Positions 5,769 through 7,541 of a DNA stretch of 7,541 bases are shown piece by piece (the stretch's first letter is position 1; every line of letters starts with the position of its first letter). A program made the position numbers and the translations under genes. The notes below the pieces were generated by a model. It did no database searches. It was given only the letters and a program-made list of their open reading frames with translations, and was not told the origin of the DNA. The stretch is from assembly GCA_028877045.1 (NCBI GenBank), contig JAGWPQ010000292.1, positions 1 to 7,541 of the forward strand, written 5' to 3'. The stretch is from Bacteroidota bacterium (GTDB lineage Bacteria; Bacteroidota; Bacteroidia; Chitinophagales; Chitinophagaceae).

Positions 5769-6584
5769 ATGAATTATATTCAAATCATACTTACTTCAAC
5801 TACTGAAGAAGAAAATGAAATATTGATCGCACAGCTATCTGCACTTGGTTTTGATGGATTTGAAGAAACAGAAAAAATGATCAATGCATTTATTGAAGAG
5901 GATCATTTTAATGAAGATGAATTAAAATCAATACTTAATGAAAGAGAGCTTTCTTATCAAAAACAAATAATAAATAAGCAAAATTGGAATCAGTTATGGG
6001 AATCTAATTTCGACACGGTTATCGTTGATGATTTTGTAGGAATAAGGGCCGATTTTCATGAGGCGATAGTTGGCGTTGAACACGAAATAATCATCACTCC
6101 AAAAATGAGTTTTGGTACCGGACATCATGCCACCACTTTTATGATGATGCAGCTGATGCGGGAGATAGATTTTTCAAATAAAACAGTATTTGACTTTGGA
6201 ACAGGAACGGGTATTCTCGCTATCCTGGCTGAAAAATTAGGATCTACAAAAATAACTGCGATCGATAATGATGATTGGTGTATTGAAAATGCAAATGAAA
6301 ATATATTAAAAAATAATTGTTCTCAGATAGAAATCTATAAATCCGAGAAGCCAGCGGCTCAACAGCAGTTTCAAATAGTTATTGCAAATATTAACAAACA
6401 TATCATTTTAGCAAATATTCTATCTATTGATCAATCAATAATTTCGGGTGGAGATATTTTATTAAGTGGTTTATTGATTGACGATGAAGCCGATATACAT
6501 TCATCTGTTCAATCATTTGGCTGGCAATACCAAAAAACAGTACAAAAAGGAGGTTGGATCGCCCTTCATTTTAAAAAGGCGTAA
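5769..6584 (+). CDS. prmA: Ribosomal protein L11 methyltransferase
   Basis: A 271-residue SAM-dependent methyltransferase of the PrmA family, which trimethylates lysines and the N-terminus of ribosomal protein L11. It is slightly shorter than E. coli PrmA (293). The N-terminal part (about 1-60) is the small substrate-recognition domain. The linker has N-W-N-Q-L-W-E-S-N-F (72-81), the family's conserved W...W motif. The catalytic domain has PKMSFGTGHHATT (111-123), SAM motif I in F-D-F-G-T-G-T-G-I-L (141-150), the acidic ribose-binding A-I-D-N-D-D (164-169), and the active-site segment I-A-N-I-N (205-209). The last strand is W-I-A-L-H-F. No promoter box is seen in the 47 nt before it, which hold the pnp terminator; transcription may come by read-through or from a start inside pnp. 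Deletion of prmA is tolerated in E. coli. Confidence 0.95.
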   Translation: MNYIQIILTSTTEEENEILIAQLSALGFDGFEETEKMINAFIEEDHFNEDELKSILNERELSYQKQIINKQNWNQLWESNFDTVIVDDFVGIRADFHEAIVGVEHEIIITPKMSFGTGHHATTFMMMQLMREIDFSNKTVFDFGTGTGILAILAEKLGSTKITAIDNDDWCIENANENILKNNCSQIEIYKSEKPAAQQQFQIVIANINKHIILANILSIDQSIISGGDILLSGLLIDDEADIHSSVQSFGWQYQKTVQKGGWIALHFKKA

Positions 6585-6629
6585 ACCGAAATTCTGTGTT
6601 AAGAAATTATGAATTATCATTTAGGCGAT

Positions 6630-6637
6630 TATCTTTG
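6630..6637 (+). promoter_or_regulatory. Candidate -7 box (TATCTTTG) for plsY
   Basis: TATCTTTG matches TAnnTTTG exactly and ends 19 nt before the plsY ATG, which would give a leader of roughly 12-16 nt. The -33 position holds only TTATG (6607-6611), so the upstream half is weak. No terminator is seen between prmA and this box. Confidence 0.45.
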
Positions 6638-6656
6638 CAATCCTTAACTACCCCCA

Positions 6657-7310
6657 ATGAATGAATTATTGCTAATAATAGCGGCATACATGATTGGATC
6701 TGTTCCCACTGCGGTTTGGGTTAGTAAAGGCTTTTTTGGAATAGATATCAGAGACTATGGCAGCGGTAATGCCGGCGCTACCAACACTTACAGGGTATTA
6801 GGAAGTAAGTGGGGAACTTTTGTGATGATCGTAGATATGCTGAAAGGCGTGATAGCTACTTCACTTTATATTTTGTTGCCTTATTATTTGACCGATCAAT
6901 GGGACAGGACAAATCTGATGATCGGATTAGGTTTGGCTTCGGTACTTGGACATATTTTCCCGATTTGGGCCGGATTTAAAGGCGGAAAAGGCGTAGCCAC
7001 ATTATTTGGAATGGCGCTGGCAATTCAACCGATCGTTGCTGTTTCTTGTGTGGGTGTTTTTTTGCTGGTTTTATATTTAACCCGCTTTGTTTCGTTAAGC
7101 TCTATTCTTGCAGGCGTTTCATTTATGGTATTTATTCTTTTTGTTTTTAATGAAAAAGAAACTTTGTACCGCGTGTTTGCAGTGATAGTTGCATTGCTGA
7201 TCGTACTCACACATCAAAAAAATATTTCACGAATACTTAAGGGAACCGAAAGTAAAGTTCCTATTTTAAAATATCGCGACCGACGCAGACAAAGAAAACG
7301 TAATGTTTAA
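6657..7310 (+). CDS. plsY: Acyl-phosphate:glycerol-3-phosphate acyltransferase PlsY
   Basis: The 217-residue inner-membrane protein moves an acyl chain from acyl-phosphate (made by PlsX) to position 1 of glycerol-3-phosphate, the first step of phospholipid synthesis. The three family motifs are intact. They are G-S-V-P-T-A (14-19) with D-I-R-D-Y-G-S-G-N-A-G-A-T-N (30-43); G-H-I-F-P-I-W-A-G-F-K-G-G-K-G-V-A-T (98-115); and T-H-Q-K-N-I-x-R-I-L-K-G-T-E-S-K (185-200). Hydrophobic segments lie at about 3-22, 53-77, 88-105, 112-140, 145-165 and 170-186. The N-terminal G-S-x-P lies in the first membrane segment, so the ATG at 6657 is the right start. The C-terminus carries a strongly basic tail (Y-R-D-R-R-R-Q-R-K-R-N-V, 206-217), probably cytoplasmic. 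The length is close to the usual 195-220. Confidence 0.97.
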   Translation: MNELLLIIAAYMIGSVPTAVWVSKGFFGIDIRDYGSGNAGATNTYRVLGSKWGTFVMIVDMLKGVIATSLYILLPYYLTDQWDRTNLMIGLGLASVLGHIFPIWAGFKGGKGVATLFGMALAIQPIVAVSCVGVFLLVLYLTRFVSLSSILAGVSFMVFILFVFNEKETLYRVFAVIVALLIVLTHQKNISRILKGTESKVPILKYRDRRRQRKRNV

Positions 7311-7311
7311 C

Positions 7312-7343
7312 TTTGCATTTTTATTTTTATAAAAGTATCTTTG
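7312..7343 (+). promoter_or_regulatory. Bacteroidota-type promoter for the M48 lipoprotein gene
   Basis: TTTG (7312-7315), a 20-nt spacer and TATCTTTG (7336-7343) match both halves of the -33/-7 consensus (TTTG and TAnnTTTG) with standard spacing. It starts one base after the plsY stop and leaves a leader of about 15 nt before the ATG at 7364. This is the best promoter match in the window. Confidence 0.75.
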
Positions 7344-7363
7344 CCTTTTCTAAAGTTTATTTC

Positions 7364-7541
7364 ATGTTAATTAAAAGAATTGTATTTGTAATAAGCGTAG
7401 TGCTTATTATCTCTTGTCATCGTAATACTATCACAGGAAGAAGCCAGTTAAGTTTAGTTCCCGAATCTCAGGTCCAGTCGTTGGCAGTTACACAGTATAA
7501 AGAATTTCTAAGTTCAAATAAGGTAGTAGCAAGTAATGCAA
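7364..7541 (+). CDS. M48-family metallopeptidase lipoprotein, N-terminal part (partial)
   Basis: Fifty-nine codons are present before the window ends. The product begins M-L-I-K-R followed by a hydrophobic stretch (6-16) and I-I-S-C at 15-18. This is a lipoprotein signal with Cys18 as the likely lipidated residue, though the lipobox is loose. The next part, N-T-I-T-G-R-S-Q-L-S-L-V-P (21-33) and then L-A-V-T-Q-Y-K-E-F-L-S-S-N-K-V-V (40-55), closely resembles the N-terminus of M48 zinc metallopeptidases in Bacteroidota and E. coli LoiP/BepA-like envelope proteases. Such proteins act in outer-membrane or periplasmic protein quality control. The HExxH zinc site would lie beyond the window edge, so the family call rests on the N-terminal pattern only. 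The start follows a well-placed promoter. Confidence 0.8.
   Translation, partial: MLIKRIVFVISVVLIISCHRNTITGRSQLSLVPESQVQSLAVTQYKEFLSSNKVVASNA

Noticed and set aside
6614..6637. Direct repeat ATTATCATTT / ATTATCTTTG before plsY as a duplicated promoter box
   Set aside because: Only the second copy fits TAnnTTTG; the first lacks the final TTTG. A short AT-rich repeat is easily due to chance.
1..7541. Phage, transposon, CRISPR, toxin-antitoxin or defence system
   Set aside because: No transposase, integrase, terminal repeats, spaced direct repeats or small paired genes were seen. All well-supported genes are housekeeping or polysaccharide genes.

Overview
The window looks like a chromosomal piece of a Bacteroidota genome, probably close to Chitinophagaceae. 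It is AT-rich, and no gene has a Shine-Dalgarno sequence before its start. The -7 type promoter box of this phylum (TAnnTTTG) sits before five transcription units. The proteins (S15, PNPase, PrmA, PlsY, an M48 lipoprotein) are of the sort found in that phylum. This placement comes from reading sequence features; no database search was made.

Left part (1-2926): the edge of a surface-polysaccharide region. The C-terminal end of a probable Gfo/Idh/MocA sugar dehydrogenase (2-214) is followed after 2 nt by a left-handed beta-helix acyltransferase (217-684). This pairing is typical of N-acylated amino-sugar synthesis of the WlbA/WlbB (WbpB/WbpD) type. Converging on them from the minus strand is a two-gene operon of GT4-like glycosyltransferases (2926-1829, then 1859-726). 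The two genes overlap by 31 bp, and the first begins with TTG.

Middle (2927-5768): a 205-bp divergent region carries promoter boxes for both directions, a 10-bp perfect inverted repeat and a leader repeat that copies the rpsO initiation site. Then come rpsO (S15, 3132-3401), a very clear intrinsic terminator, a separate promoter box with a hairpin leader, and pnp (3553-5721). The classic rpsO-pnp gene order is kept, but transcription appears to be uncoupled. A second intrinsic terminator lies between pnp and the next gene, with its T-run ending 5 nt before that start codon.

Right part (5769-7541): prmA (L11 methyltransferase), plsY (acyl-phosphate:glycerol-3-phosphate acyltransferase, first step of phospholipid synthesis), and the first 59 codons of an M48-family lipoprotein peptidase. 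The last gene has the best two-part Bacteroidota promoter of the window.

I found no mobile element, CRISPR array, tRNA or rRNA, and no sign of a new multi-gene system. The points worth a second look are regulatory: the pnp leader hairpin, the rpsO leader repeat with an ATG-TAA start-stop, the inverted repeat in the divergent region, and the terminator placed against prmA.
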